Source: Strongyloides papillosus
Taxonomy: Eukaryota > Nematoda > Chromadorea > Rhabditida > Strongyloididae
DNA length: 64,000 nt
Direction of reading: 5' to 3'
Assembly: GCA_005656395.1 (NCBI GenBank)
Contig: SRSI01000048.1
Span: 1,116,001 to 1,180,000, forward strand
The notes beneath the pieces were generated by a model. The model was not told the DNA's origin, searched no databases, and was given only the letters and a program-made list of their open reading frames with translations. This document shows positions 1 to 13,618 of this stretch, piece by piece. Numbering within the stretch: the stretch's first letter is position 1; each line of letters opens with the position of its first letter. The translations under genes were made by a program, and so were the position numbers.

Positions 1-514
1 ATAGTTATGGATATTGGTGATTCATTAAACCCTGCCATAGATATTGGACAAATTGAAGGAGCATTCATCCAAGGATATGGCTTATTTACAATGGAAGAAA
101 TTAAAATACGTAGCGATGGTGTTAGGCATACCAGAGGACCAGGAACTTATAAAATTCCATCAGCTGATGATGTCCCAAGACATTTTAATGTCAAACTACT
201 CAAAGGTTCTTCTAATAAAATGGCAATATTTTCTTCTAAAGTAAGTTTTTATAATATATATTTTTTTTACTAAAATATAATTATTTTAGGCTGTTGGAGA
301 ACCACCATTATTCTTAGGTTGTAGTGCATTTTTTGCTATAAAAGAGGCAATAAAAGCATATCGTTTAGAACATAATTTGTCAGGATACTTTAGACTAGAT
401 TCACCAGCAACAGCGGAAAATATACGTCTACACTGTAGTGATGGAATTACAACGATTATCAATAATGCTACTCTAAATTATGAAAATGAAGTCCCATGGA
501 ATGTAACTTTGTAG
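1..514 (+). CDS. Xanthine dehydrogenase/oxidase, C-terminal end (partial)
   Basis: This is the 3' end of a molybdenum hydroxylase that oxidises hypoxanthine and xanthine to urate in purine breakdown. Two exons are visible, 1-240 and 290-514, joined in phase 0 across a 49-base intron (GTAAGT...TTTTAG); the gene continues left of the window. The 154 residues match the end of the Mo-pterin domain: [19 protein letters not shown], the [11 protein letters not shown] stretch, then [11 protein letters not shown], whose Glu is the catalytic base in characterised xanthine dehydrogenases, and RLDSPAT near the end. The C-terminal residues fit XDH better than plant or insect aldehyde oxidases, but a paralogous aldehyde oxidase cannot be fully excluded without the substrate-pocket residues upstream. 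The reading frame is intact. Confidence 0.9.
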
Positions 515-1599
515 TAAACAAAAAGTACATATGTTAAACTTATTCTTTACTTCTTTTTAATAAAAACAATTCTTGTATATATACTATCGATAATTCATGA
601 AATTACATTTCCGATGACTTTTCATTTTGTAATTAAACGACAAAAATAATCGACATTTCCTCCGTTGAGTGAAGGAAATTCCTGAGAAAAAAAAAGATAA
701 GAATAATGAAGATAACACCTCTTATTGTATTGTCAGAAAATTACATTATTAGTAAATACTTCTTTCTCATTCAACATTTTTTCGTTCAATATGAAGAAAT
801 AAAGCTGTCAAGGTAAATAAAAGTACTATATAACTGTGTAACTTTGACAAAATATACGTGTTTAAAAAAAACTTTTTTTTTAAAAATGGAAGTGCAAATA
901 ACGATTGAATATTTATAAATCCTCAATATCACAACCCACAAATTTGTACCTTCTATTTTTGAAGATGAAAATTTGATATGTACATGTAGGGCTATAGTCT
1001 GATGAAGATGGTTATTAAAGTTAGAAGAGAAATAGAGAAAAATTATAAAAGATTGTTTTCTAAAAATTGATGAATCAAAGATCAGATTTTTTTAGATTGA
1101 CTATTATAAGAGTAAAGTTAGTGAATCATTTTTCTAATCGTTTTCTATCTTTCACCTATCTTTTATATTATATAAATGTTTATATTGCTATCAAGGCACT
1201 TTTAAACATTAGAAAGGAATAAAAATAGAATACGTCATACACTATTAAATGATATTATATATTCTTTTTCTTCAAAAACACTATACTCGTTTTTCCACTT
1301 TTCTTCTTACATTGTCATATGGTCATTTTGTTTACCAATACCCCCTGTAAACAAAACCCTTCAATACAAATAACTAACTATTTTTATATCATATGAGAAA
1401 TGTTTTTTAGATAGTCAATAACTGTCTATTTCTTTTTAGTATCTTTTTATTATTTTAAATGTATTTACTATAAATTATTGACGTAATCTCTACTATATCT
1501 GTTTGCGATTGTTAATTTTTCTACCCCCATTCCTTTGAATCAATAGAAAGGATAGAAGAACATTTATTTTAACAATTTTTTTTTTATATTTTTAGGGAT
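515..1599. other. Intergenic, no gene seen
   Basis: A+T-rich spacer between the xanthine dehydrogenase stop codon and the RanBPM-like start. It holds an AATAAAA-type poly(A) signal shortly after the first gene and a pyrimidine tract with AG at 1594-1595 just before the next start. No coding stretch recognised on either strand. Confidence 0.6.
1585..1599 (+). other. 3' splice acceptor just before a start codon (trans-splice or 5'UTR intron)
   Basis: A T-rich tract ending in TTTTTAG places AG at 1594-1595, four bases before the ATG at 1600. With no visible upstream coding exon this fits a spliced-leader acceptor, which is common in nematodes, or the end of a 5'UTR intron. RNA data would separate the two. 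Confidence 0.55.
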
Positions 1600-4302
1600 A
1601 TGCCTAGTATAGAACCGGAAGATAATCTTTTAACCACATCTGGGGAAGCACCAATTAATCATGAAACTCCAGATATAGAAGTTTCGCCAAATTTTAAATC
1701 TGACTATTCTATTGATGATAAAGAATATGAAAAAAGGTTATGTAAGTTATATCCATATGCAGAAAGTCCTCTAGATTCAATACCTACAAAATGGAATTTT
1801 AATGATAAAAGTAATAATTTACAACTATCTATTGATGGTTTAAAAGTTGCATACAAAGGACCTGGTAGAAATCATCGTGATGCAGCTTCTATACGTGCCA
1901 ACAAACCAATAAAATTTAAATGTATAATGTTTTATTTTGAAGTTCATATCATTGATAAAGGTAAAGATGGATATATGGGAGTAGGTGTATGTCATAAGGG
2001 TGTCGATTTAAATCGACTACCAGGTTGGGATGCAAATTCTTTTGGTTATCATGGTGATGATGGAAATTTTTTTGCATCCTCCGGTAACGGCAATCCATAC
2101 GGGCCAACTTTTACTACTGGTGATGTTATTGGGTGTGGAATTGATTTTGCAAGAAAGCATTTATTTTACACTAAAAATGGTGAATTTCTAGGTTTTGCTA
2201 CTGATAAACTTAATATTTCTAAGGATTTATATCCTGTAATTGGTCTTCAAACACAAGGAGAGACAATTGACACAAATTTTGGACAAAGACCATTTCGTTT
2301 TGATTTTGAAGCGCATTTAGAAAGAATACGGAAATCTGTTATGCATAGTTTTAATACAATCACTGTTCATGATGATGCACATATATGGTTAGATAATATG
2401 GTTGCATCATACTTAGATCATAATAAATTTGAAGAAACATTACCAATATTTATTGCTAATCAAGGTGGTGATTATGAATTAGATGTTGAGGACATTCAAT
2501 TAAGAAAATGGATTGGAGGACTTGTCAGTCAAAATAAAACATTAGAAGCTGTCTTTAGATTAAATCAATTTTATCCTGACATTTTAAAGTACAACAAAGA
2601 ATTTGAGTTACTTATAAAAATTCAATTATTTGTTGATTTTACTAAAGAACTTAGGAGTAGACAGAGTAGTTTATTACGTGAGGCTAGAAAAGATTACAAC
2701 CGTTTCGATAGGAGCCATGAGAAATTATATGCAGCTTTAAATAGGGACAACAAAATTCATAATCATATAAGAAAGAAATTTGACAAAGATTCTTTGAAAG
2801 GAATTGATGTATTAAATAATTCTGAAACAGCCAAAGGAACTTCTTCATCATCATCCTACACTAATGGTGGTTCTTTACAACATTTGAATGGTACTTCATC
2901 TTCATTTACAACTAACGGTAATGGAATATTAAATGGTAACAGACAACAACAATGTCCTTCAACATCTAATGGTTCTTTCACGACAAATCATACAAATCTT
3001 TCAAATGGTGCAACATTATCATCTGACGTGTTAGATATTTTTAATGAACCATCACGTGCTTTTTTTTCTTTGTCACAACAACAATCAACAAGTGATACCT
3101 CAAATGTTAGAGTTCCATGTAACCATATGACTATTCCAAATTCTGGATCATCAAAAGACGGTGTTGAAAGAGTAAGAGATCCCTCAATTAAAGATTCTCC
3201 AGGAAAAGGAAATACTGCTTTTGGTAAGAATAAAGTTAAGTCAAATAATATGAATCTTGATGGGGCATTAAATGTTAGACAATCAATATATACATTAGCA
3301 ATTGCTCAGTCACATGTAGAGGAGAGTGAAAGTGATTCAGAGACCTCTGAAGTTAAGGAAAAGAAAGAGAAAAAAGAGGAACCAGAATGGGTATACAAGG
3401 AGAAGGATCTTTCACGGGGCAAGACTTCACTTGCTAATTATGTTAAGATATGCAATGAACAATTAAGTTATTTTGATAAATTTAATCCACCTGTTCCTGG
3501 AGGTAGTAGTTTATTTAACCCATCCACAAGTATTCATTCTCCAGCATGCCCTTCCATTCAAGGAAATGATAATAAAATTGGTATTGATGAGAAAAGAAAA
3601 GAGATACTTCTTAACTCGTTTCCTGGTCCATCTAATCAAAAAGCAGGAAGTAATGATAAGGATGCAATGGAGATTGACTTTTATTGGAGTAATAGTAGTA
3701 TTAGTAATGGTAAAAGTAACAAATCAACTACATACACAAAAAATTATCGGAAACCAACTGATTGTTGTGATAAAGAATACGAATACTGGCAAGTATATGA
3801 CAAAGTATTAAAACTTGGACGTGAACTTCATACTTTAGCTTCAAAGATACAAAATATTTCACCAGAATTATTTGAAAGAATAGATGAAGCATTTGCATTA
3901 ACAATAGCATCTGATGATGAGTATGAAAATTGTTCTAGATTCAATACTCCAAAAGACAATGATTTTTTAGAACATTGTGTATCAGTAGCAATAATGGAAT
4001 ATCATGGTAAAAGAGATTGTCAATTAATTCAAAGATATTTCAATTTAACAAAAACTGTTGCTACACAATGTTTAACAAGGAAAATTGCCTCACCATACAT
4101 TGTTAATCCATTTTCTGCTCTCTTTGGTAGTAGAGAAGAATTTCTTAAGAAGAAATATTCTGACATTTTTAGATTAGTTGAAAATAATGATACGGATTCA
4201 GACAGTTCACATTCAGCATTAAAGGAAGAATTCTCTGATGGTTCATGTACTGATAATGATTATCAAAAAGCTTCAAAGGAAAAAAAAATAACTGATATTT
4301 AA
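1600..4302 (+). CDS. RanBPM-like (RanBP9/RanBP10) CTLH/GID complex scaffold
   Basis: A single-exon gene of 900 residues. RanBP9/10 proteins are scaffolds of the CTLH (GID) E3 ubiquitin ligase. Domains in order: a SPRY domain at about 64-236 (WNFNDKSNNLQLSIDGL, MGVGVCHKGVDLNRLPGWD, and the end FGQRPFRFDFE), a LisH motif at about 261-287 (IWLDNMVASYLDHNKFEET), a CTLH region at about 293-350, a long Ser/Asn/Thr-rich low-complexity linker at about 410-640, and a CRA-like C-terminal segment at about 730-830. The linker is longer than in typical animal orthologues. The start is supported by the acceptor four bases upstream and an acidic N-terminus before SPRY. The next same-strand gene (DUS2) starts 368 bases on. 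Family assignment is firm; choice between RanBP9 and RanBP10 is not meaningful in nematodes. Confidence 0.93.
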   Translation: MPSIEPEDNLLTTSGEAPINHETPDIEVSPNFKSDYSIDDKEYEKRLCKLYPYAESPLDSIPTKWNFNDKSNNLQLSIDGLKVAYKGPGRNHRDAASIRANKPIKFKCIMFYFEVHIIDKGKDGYMGVGVCHKGVDLNRLPGWDANSFGYHGDDGNFFASSGNGNPYGPTFTTGDVIGCGIDFARKHLFYTKNGEFLGFATDKLNISKDLYPVIGLQTQGETIDTNFGQRPFRFDFEAHLERIRKSVMHSFNTITVHDDAHIWLDNMVASYLDHNKFEETLPIFIANQGGDYELDVEDIQLRKWIGGLVSQNKTLEAVFRLNQFYPDILKYNKEFELLIKIQLFVDFTKELRSRQSSLLREARKDYNRFDRSHEKLYAALNRDNKIHNHIRKKFDKDSLKGIDVLNNSETAKGTSSSSSYTNGGSLQHLNGTSSSFTTNGNGILNGNRQQQCPSTSNGSFTTNHTNLSNGATLSSDVLDIFNEPSRAFFSLSQQQSTSDTSNVRVPCNHMTIPNSGSSKDGVERVRDPSIKDSPGKGNTAFGKNKVKSNNMNLDGALNVRQSIYTLAIAQSHVEESESDSETSEVKEKKEKKEEPEWVYKEKDLSRGKTSLANYVKICNEQLSYFDKFNPPVPGGSSLFNPSTSIHSPACPSIQGNDNKIGIDEKRKEILLNSFPGPSNQKAGSNDKDAMEIDFYWSNSSISNGKSNKSTTYTKNYRKPTDCCDKEYEYWQVYDKVLKLGRELHTLASKIQNISPELFERIDEAFALTIASDDEYENCSRFNTPKDNDFLEHCVSVAIMEYHGKRDCQLIQRYFNLTKTVATQCLTRKIASPYIVNPFSALFGSREEFLKKKYSDIFRLVENNDTDSDSSHSALKEEFSDGSCTDNDYQKASKEKKITDI

Positions 4303-4670
4303 CATTTATATATACATATTTTTTAAAGTACAAAATATAACAAAAAAATTAGGCTATATTAGCATTAATAATTACTTAATAATATAAATGATGGTTTTTA
4401 TTCATGTACACAAAAAAAATCATAGTTGATGCTTCTTTAACAGTTTGATATTGAAAATTTTTTTAGACACTTTTATATCTATATCAATTTAAAAACCCAA
4501 TTTTACTACGTATATTTCTCTTGTAAAAAAAAGACCTTTGTTTTTCTAACTTTATTTGTATTTCTCTTTCAAGAATAAAATGTAACTAATCTTGGATGGA
4601 AAATAATGTTGGTATAGTGATTTTTACTTATGAATTTTTTTTCAAATTTTAAAAATTACTTAATTTTTAA
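4303..4670. other. Intergenic, 3'UTR and spacer
   Basis: A+T-rich spacer between two same-strand genes. I see no coding potential; it must contain the RanBPM-like 3'UTR and the DUS2 promoter or trans-splice region. Confidence 0.55.
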
Positions 4671-6005
4671 ATGTCTAGTAATGCTAGTGACTCATCTCAT
4701 TATGCTGGAAAAATATGTCTAGCTCCAATGGTACGTGCTGGAAGGACACCATTACGTCTACTATCACTTGATTATGGAGCTGACTTGGTTTATACTGAAG
4801 AAATTGTTGATAAACGATTGATTACAGCAAAAAGAATTGAAAATAAATTACTAAACACTATTGACTATGTTAATGATGCTGAGATTGTATTAAGAATTGC
4901 CCCTGAAGAAAAAGGAAAAATTGTACTACAATTAGGAACAGATTCTCCAGAACGTTCTTGTGAAGTTCTTAATAAACTTACACAAGATGTCTCTTCTATT
5001 GATATAAATATGGGATGCCCTAAACCATTCTCAATATTAGGTGGAATGGGTGCTGCATTATTATCTAAACCAGAGGTAGCAAAAGAAATATTAGAATCAC
5101 TTGTTAGTATAAGCAAAATACCTGTATCAGCAAAAATTCGTGTACTAGATAAAAGAGAGGATACTCTTGAGTTTGCTAAAATGGTCCAAAGATGTGGTGT
5201 TGCAGCAATTGGTGTCCATGGAAGGAGGAGAGATGAAAGACCTAATGACAAAAATAGAGTTGATGAGATAAAAGAGGTTGTTGATTATCTTGACATTCCA
5301 GTATTAGCTAATGGACAATCTGGTGTTATTAAAGAATATAAAGATATTGAGGAATTTAAAGAAAAAACTGGTGCATCAGGTATTCTTTTAGGAAGGATAG
5401 CTTTGTCAAATCCATCTATCTTTCGTAAAGAAGGTTTACATGATATGAGAACAGAAATTGTTAATATTCTAGAGAAATCATGTATGTATGATGAACCATT
5501 TACTCAATGTAAATATGTACTTTCACGTATTCTAGGATCACAATTAGAATTTGACCCAAGAGGTAAGGCAACTAGTGAAGCAGGTAGTATTTTAGGTATG
5601 TGTAAAGCTTGGAGTGTTGAGGATAGATATTATCATTGGAAAAAAATTCATCAAGAACGTGATTCAGTAAATAGAAAACGTAAACTTGAAGAGGAAAAAG
5701 ATAGTGATGTAACATTTCATGATATTACTTTCCCTATGAAACGTCTCAGAATGTGTAAAAGTGCCTTGACACCGAAATGTTTTATAAGAAATTATTGTTT
5801 AAAGGAGGGATTACCGTTACCAACTTTTAAAACATGGAAAAGAGAATCAGATGGAAGATGGGAAGCAGTAATAGAGATTAACAATAAAAAACATCAATCC
5901 CGTGTTGCACAGATGAATAAAAGAATGGCTGAACAAGTTTCGGCATTGTGTGCTATTATAGCTCTAGGAATTCGTGATGATTTGGAGGGTGAATGGGAGG
6001 AATAA
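4671..6005 (+). CDS. tRNA-dihydrouridine(20) synthase, DUS2 type
   Basis: Single-exon gene of 444 residues. DUS2 is an FMN enzyme that reduces uridine 20 in the tRNA D-loop to dihydrouridine with NAD(P)H. The TIM barrel opens with KICLAPMVRAGRTPLRLL (about 14-31); NMGCPKPFSILGGMGAAL holds the active-site Cys at 116; PVSAKIRVL (Lys at about 155) and IGVHGRRRDERP (His at about 183) are FMN/tRNA-contact segments, and PVLANGQSG follows. A C-terminal double-stranded-RNA-binding domain (about 364-435, with TFKTWKRESDGRWEA) is the hallmark that separates DUS2 from DUS1 and DUS3. Length fits the family. It may head a two-gene operon with the membrane-protein gene 134 bases downstream. Confidence 0.95.
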   Translation: MSSNASDSSHYAGKICLAPMVRAGRTPLRLLSLDYGADLVYTEEIVDKRLITAKRIENKLLNTIDYVNDAEIVLRIAPEEKGKIVLQLGTDSPERSCEVLNKLTQDVSSIDINMGCPKPFSILGGMGAALLSKPEVAKEILESLVSISKIPVSAKIRVLDKREDTLEFAKMVQRCGVAAIGVHGRRRDERPNDKNRVDEIKEVVDYLDIPVLANGQSGVIKEYKDIEEFKEKTGASGILLGRIALSNPSIFRKEGLHDMRTEIVNILEKSCMYDEPFTQCKYVLSRILGSQLEFDPRGKATSEAGSILGMCKAWSVEDRYYHWKKIHQERDSVNRKRKLEEEKDSDVTFHDITFPMKRLRMCKSALTPKCFIRNYCLKEGLPLPTFKTWKRESDGRWEAVIEINNKKHQSRVAQMNKRMAEQVSALCAIIALGIRDDLEGEWEE

Positions 6006-6139
6006 TAATAGAAAAAATTGTATATCATATATTCAGATTTTAATTATTTATAAATAATTCTTATATTTTTTTATCATTATATCAAATTTATTATATATAT
6101 TGTAAACTTTGAATATTCTATAAATTGTTATTGGTTACA

Positions 6140-6719
6140 ATGTATTATAATGAAACGGAAGATTGTAGTACATTGATTTTCCAGAGAAACTTATTAATAG
6201 GGATACTTATAGTGGTTCTTGTAATTTCAATAATAATTATAGCATGTATAGTGGCACAATATAGATCAAAATTTAAGATGTCAAAAGATTTAGTCATGAG
6301 TAATCAAGCAACAAAATTCGTCAAAATAGTCCGTGAAATTCGTGGACAAGAAAATAGGTGTGGTGCAGCAAAAACAAAAGGATATTGTCCTAAGAAAGAT
6401 TGTCTGGAATGTAATAATAAGGATGACAATGAGGAAGAGTTGCCAAAAACTATTCTAATCTACGTTCCGAAGGCTGTTAATCTTGATGAGGAAACAGAAA
6501 GAAAGCTAAATTTATTGGCAATGTCTGAGGATATGCGAAATTTCAATTGTTTTATTCCTGTTAGTAGATGTAGTGGAAAATGTTTGGAAGAATCAACTAA
6601 TACATCAATGGTTTTTTGTAAGTATAAGTAATTTAAAAAATAATTGTAAAAATCTTTTTTTAGCAGAAACAAAATCTATAATACCTTCGTCAACAAAATC
6701 AGATAAGGATATAGTTTAA
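6140..6719 (+). CDS. Unrecognised single-pass membrane protein, Cys-rich
   Basis: Two exons, 6140-6617 and 6664-6719, give 177 residues. The intron (GTAAGT...TTTTTTAG) follows MVF and restores the frame; reading through it would stop two codons later. The start is the ATG opening MYYNETEDCST; upstream in-frame codons are TTG only. Residues about 18-40 form one very hydrophobic helix (LLIGILIVVLVISIIIIACIV) followed by a basic stretch, so the protein is probably a type III or signal-anchor protein with a mostly cytosolic tail. The tail carries a cysteine cluster (CGAAKTKGYCPKKDCLEC) and an acidic region. No family recognised. The 134-base spacing behind DUS2 suggests co-transcription, which says little about function. 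Confidence 0.72.
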
Positions 6720-7778
6720 ATTCTTTAATTCAATAATATAAAATATATCAAAATAAATTCTCTTAATAATCTAAATATCATAACTTATTTGTTCTTGTTT
6801 AATTCAAATGAACCTTTTTAAATAATAAAGCCATAATTAAATACATGCAATATTTATTATTATTTCAAATATTAGATTATTATTCTTGTATTTTAGCTAT
6901 ATAATTTTATGAATAAAAAAAATTTAATAAAAAGTCAACCATTAATCATTCATAAATAATAATAACATTTTCAATAACATAACTCTATTTAAAATTCTAC
7001 ATAAAGCTTCAACAAATCTTTGGTGATTTTTTCATAAAGCTATTCATAATTTATTCTGCTTCACTGAATGATATATGTAAAATTGTCTTTGTATGTAGAA
7101 AATAAGAATAATACTCATAATTTTTTTTTCTAAACTTGATGTTATTTTTTTTATATTTATTAAAAAAAACAAAAATACTCTTTAATACGCCATTACTTTA
7201 ACTTCGAGATATATCTCAAGATAAAACATTATAATAAAAGCAAGACTTGTGTCATTTGGAAAAAATTTACTTAGCATAAACATCTTTTACATATGTTTCT
7301 TTTTTTACTAAAATTTTAATGATAAATAGAAAATCTTCTAAATAACATAATAATAATTCAAAGTATATTTCTATAGTTGATTGATTTTTTATCTAAAATT
7401 GCACAATTGGGATTTTGTTAAAGCATAATACATCAAACTTTTTATTTGTTCTTCTTATAGTTAAATTTTATGTAATCAAAATAACATTAGTGAATGTTTA
7501 ATGATTTAATAACGGTAAAAATATATGTTTTAAATAGGGAAAAATTAATTCTTCTATAATTTCGAATGAAGGTAAAAAGTTTTTTGAGATTGAACAGAGA
7601 ATTCAAAGATTAAATATTTTTTGTGTAAAAAATGAAAAGAAAAGTGTGTAATATTTTTATTTATAAATTTAGTTAATATATTAGTATAAATACTATGAAT
7701 TGTAATTATTATTTGACTTCTATATCATTGCATTACTTTATATATTTACATTAACTTTTTTAAATTAATTAATTTTAA
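6720..7778. other. Intergenic between convergent genes
   Basis: About 1.06 kb of very A+T-rich DNA between the convergent membrane-protein and kinase genes. No coding stretch, RNA gene or repeat recognised. Confidence 0.6.
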
Positions 7779-9242
7779 TTAAAATCCAATATCATTTTTC
7801 CCAAGTTCATTTTCATAAAAATTGGGAGATTCATTACTGGGTTTTGGTATCTCTGGTACACTAATTTTCTCCTCCTTTTTCTCTTCTTTTTTCTCATCTG
7901 TTTCAATCTCTTTTTGTGATGTAACAGTAGCAATAACATTATTATCATTTATAATTTGGTTATCTACACTAACTCTATTGCGTTTTCTTTTTGAATTTTT
8001 AAAACGTCTTTGAAGTGAAAAAATAACATCCTTTGAATTGTAAAATAATTTCTTAGCACCACCAACATTCTTGGAATCTTTTCCTTTTTTAATTGGTGTA
8101 ATTTTCTTTTCAACGTGACCAACATTATTATTTGAAGGTGGTAATGGTTCTTCTGGGTCTTTGCCTTTAAGTCTTTTTGCCACAGCTGCAGCTAGTTGTT
8201 CAGGAACATTTCGGTGATCTAACTCCCAATCATATGGATCTTCAAAGGCTGCATTAACTCTATCCATTTCTATTTTGAAGAATGAATAAATTTTTTTATA
8301 ATCTGGCCTACTATAATAAGTTAACGTATCGAGGTACCCACCAAGATTAATCATCTCAGGCATATTCTTAAATATTGACTGTAGTGGTGTTTCTTTTTTG
8401 ATTTTTTTGACAAGTGCCTTATCAGGATCATCAATATCCCAAGGTAAACGTTTAAAAAATTCTCCAACGCAATATAAAAGTCCCCATATATCGTCTTTTC
8501 TTCCTTGTTCACCACCATCCTGGGCAGCAATACTTGCATATTTTAGTGTTCCACGAAACTGACATTTTTCTCTCGGTTTACGTATACCAACTTTTCCATT
8601 ATTATCAACAAAAAAATATTCTCTAACCAAACCAAAATCAAGTAAAAATACTATTCTTTTTTCATTATCTTTACCAATAGCAAGATTTTCGGTTTTTACA
8701 TCACGGTGTATGAATCCAACATCATGTAATTGTTTTAAACCTGCCAATGCCTGAATTGCTGCTCTAGCAGATGTTGAAATACTAAATTCACGATATGTTG
8801 TTAGGAGATCAAAAAGAGAATGTCCCAGGAGTGATACAACCATATACGAATATCTATCATTTTTTCCACTTGTAATTAATTGGCAAATATTAGAAGAGTT
8901 ACCTAATCTTTTCATTACTTGAACTTCAAGTTTTAAAACCGAGTATTCACCGACTTTTAATGATTCAGATTTCATTGCATATTTTATTTGGGTTGTTGTA
9001 TCTTTGACAACATACACAGATCCACAACCACCTTCTCCAAGTTTATCTATAATTTGGTATTTTTTTGCTACCATTGTCCCTAATTGGAGATTGATTGGAC
9101 CGTCTTCTTCTCCTGCATCATTTTGTAGAGGTAAAACTGGTGTTAGATGGTCTGCTTGTAAATTATTCGTCGCATCAACAGATGGTTTTAAAGCTTTTCC
9201 TTGTTTATTATCACCTTTTTTTGCTCCACCTTCTTCTGGCAT
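7779..9242 (-). CDS. TTBK-like protein kinase (casein kinase 1 superfamily)
   Basis: Single-exon gene of 487 residues on the minus strand, starting at the ATG complementary to 9240-9242. The kinase domain spans about 58-330. Visible parts: the P-loop GEGGCGSV (69-76), the ATP-anchoring Lys in YAMKSES (91), the catalytic HRDVKTEN (179-186) and LDFGLVREY with the DFG at 202-204. RGTLKYAS replaces the usual APE motif, which is characteristic of the CK1 group. RKDDIWGLLYCVGEF resembles tau-tubulin kinases more than CK1 proper. The Pro of the usual HRDxKPxN is Thr here, a conservative-looking change that probably leaves activity intact. The tail is basic then Lys/Glu-rich, with no known domain. 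Nematodes have large expansions of such kinases, many male germline-expressed; that role is inference only. Confidence 0.9.
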   Translation of the reverse strand: MPEEGGAKKGDNKQGKALKPSVDATNNLQADHLTPVLPLQNDAGEEDGPINLQLGTMVAKKYQIIDKLGEGGCGSVYVVKDTTTQIKYAMKSESLKVGEYSVLKLEVQVMKRLGNSSNICQLITSGKNDRYSYMVVSLLGHSLFDLLTTYREFSISTSARAAIQALAGLKQLHDVGFIHRDVKTENLAIGKDNEKRIVFLLDFGLVREYFFVDNNGKVGIRKPREKCQFRGTLKYASIAAQDGGEQGRKDDIWGLLYCVGEFFKRLPWDIDDPDKALVKKIKKETPLQSIFKNMPEMINLGGYLDTLTYYSRPDYKKIYSFFKIEMDRVNAAFEDPYDWELDHRNVPEQLAAAVAKRLKGKDPEEPLPPSNNNVGHVEKKITPIKKGKDSKNVGGAKKLFYNSKDVIFSLQRRFKNSKRKRNRVSVDNQIINDNNVIATVTSQKEIETDEKKEEKKEEKISVPEIPKPSNESPNFYENELGKNDIGF

Positions 9243-12705
<3,463 letters not shown>

Positions 12706-12890
12706 ATCTAATTATATTCTTTCTTTTTTGAATAATAAAACCTTTTTTTTAAAAAACAAAAAAATATTCAATTAAATAAAACTGTTTTTTAATGCTTATA
12801 TAAACACCATATTACGTGACATTAGCCTACATATTTATTTCCATAACAAAATTATCGTTATCAAATTTCTAAAATCCCGAAAGCATGATT

Positions 12891-13229
12891 TTATTTACGA
12901 TCACGGTAACTTTTTGGAGCTCTAGAAGCATCGAAGATGAAAAGATCTTCGTAACAGGCCTAAAAATATGAATGATAAGAATGATTAAAAAGCCAACAAC
13001 ATACATATACAAAAGTCAAAGTAAAGAAGGCAATTGAACCAGCTAAGTATGTATTGAATTTTGTTTGAAGTTCTCCATAAACCTGTTTATATGGGAAGGT
13101 TGGAGCTGGCATACTGTCTAATGTTGCAGGTGGTCCAGGATTAACTGGAGCATGGTGTCCATGTCCATTACGACGGAACATTAGTTGTCCAGAGCGACGA
13201 GCAGCTGTAACGAGTTGCCACATTTTCAT
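12891..13229 (-). CDS. Small single-pass membrane protein, probably mitochondrial
   Basis: Two exons on the minus strand: 13229-13005 and 12959-12891, giving 97 residues. The 45-base intron (GTATGT...TATTTTTAG) matters: reading through it gives a short hydrophobic tail and stop, whereas splicing gives the polar end CYEDLFIFDASRAPKSYRDRK. A donor six bases earlier is also in frame. The N-terminus is basic and free of acidic residues (MKMWQLVTAARRSGQLMFRR), as in a mitochondrial targeting peptide. A His/Gly stretch, a Pro-rich segment, and one membrane helix at about 61-75 follow. The layout resembles small respiratory-chain accessory subunits, but I cannot name one. It is tail to tail with the SMAD and divergent from the MYND gene. 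Confidence 0.72.
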
Positions 13230-13618
13230 CTTTCCTATAGATAAACAAAAGTTACTAATAAAGATAAAATAAATTTATAAAATAAATATCCTCAAGAAGG
13301 TGATCGCGAAATCAATATGAACATAAAAAAGATTTCCAGAGCTAATCAAGTAAGTACAATTAGTACATAATAACCCAATAAAACTTCCCATCTGGAAAAT
13401 ATATAATTTCAATCTCAATATAAATATTTGGAAAAGTGTCAGCTTTACCACATTCAAAAAGTTATTTATATGTTGAGAGTAATTCTCCGATAGATAAAGA
13501 ATATTGTTTAAAGTATTTAACAATTAATTCTTCAATAAACTAATTGAGTGGATATCCAAGTAACTATTTAGTTTTATCATTACAAGAAAAAAGATAGACG
13601 ATTTAGATAAATAATATT
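13230..13618. other. Divergent promoter region
   Basis: About 390 bases between two start codons facing away from each other. It should hold both promoters. An 82-codon open frame on the minus strand here lacks recognisable protein character. Confidence 0.5.

Noticed and set aside
4865..5251. 128-codon frame antisense to DUS2
   Set aside because: Shadow of the conserved DUS2 coding sequence on the other strand.
6125..6139. Earlier start of the Cys-rich membrane protein at a TTG
   Set aside because: The five upstream codons begin with TTG; the first ATG is at 6140 and gives a normal N-terminus.
7822..8013. Open frames antisense to the kinase gene (7822-8013 and 9004-9258)
   Set aside because: Shadows of the Lys/Glu-rich tail and N-terminus of the TTBK-like kinase.
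13275..13523. 82-codon minus-strand open frame upstream of the small mitochondrial-type gene
   Set aside because: Hydrophobic low-information sequence in a divergent promoter; no splice sites link it to the gene.
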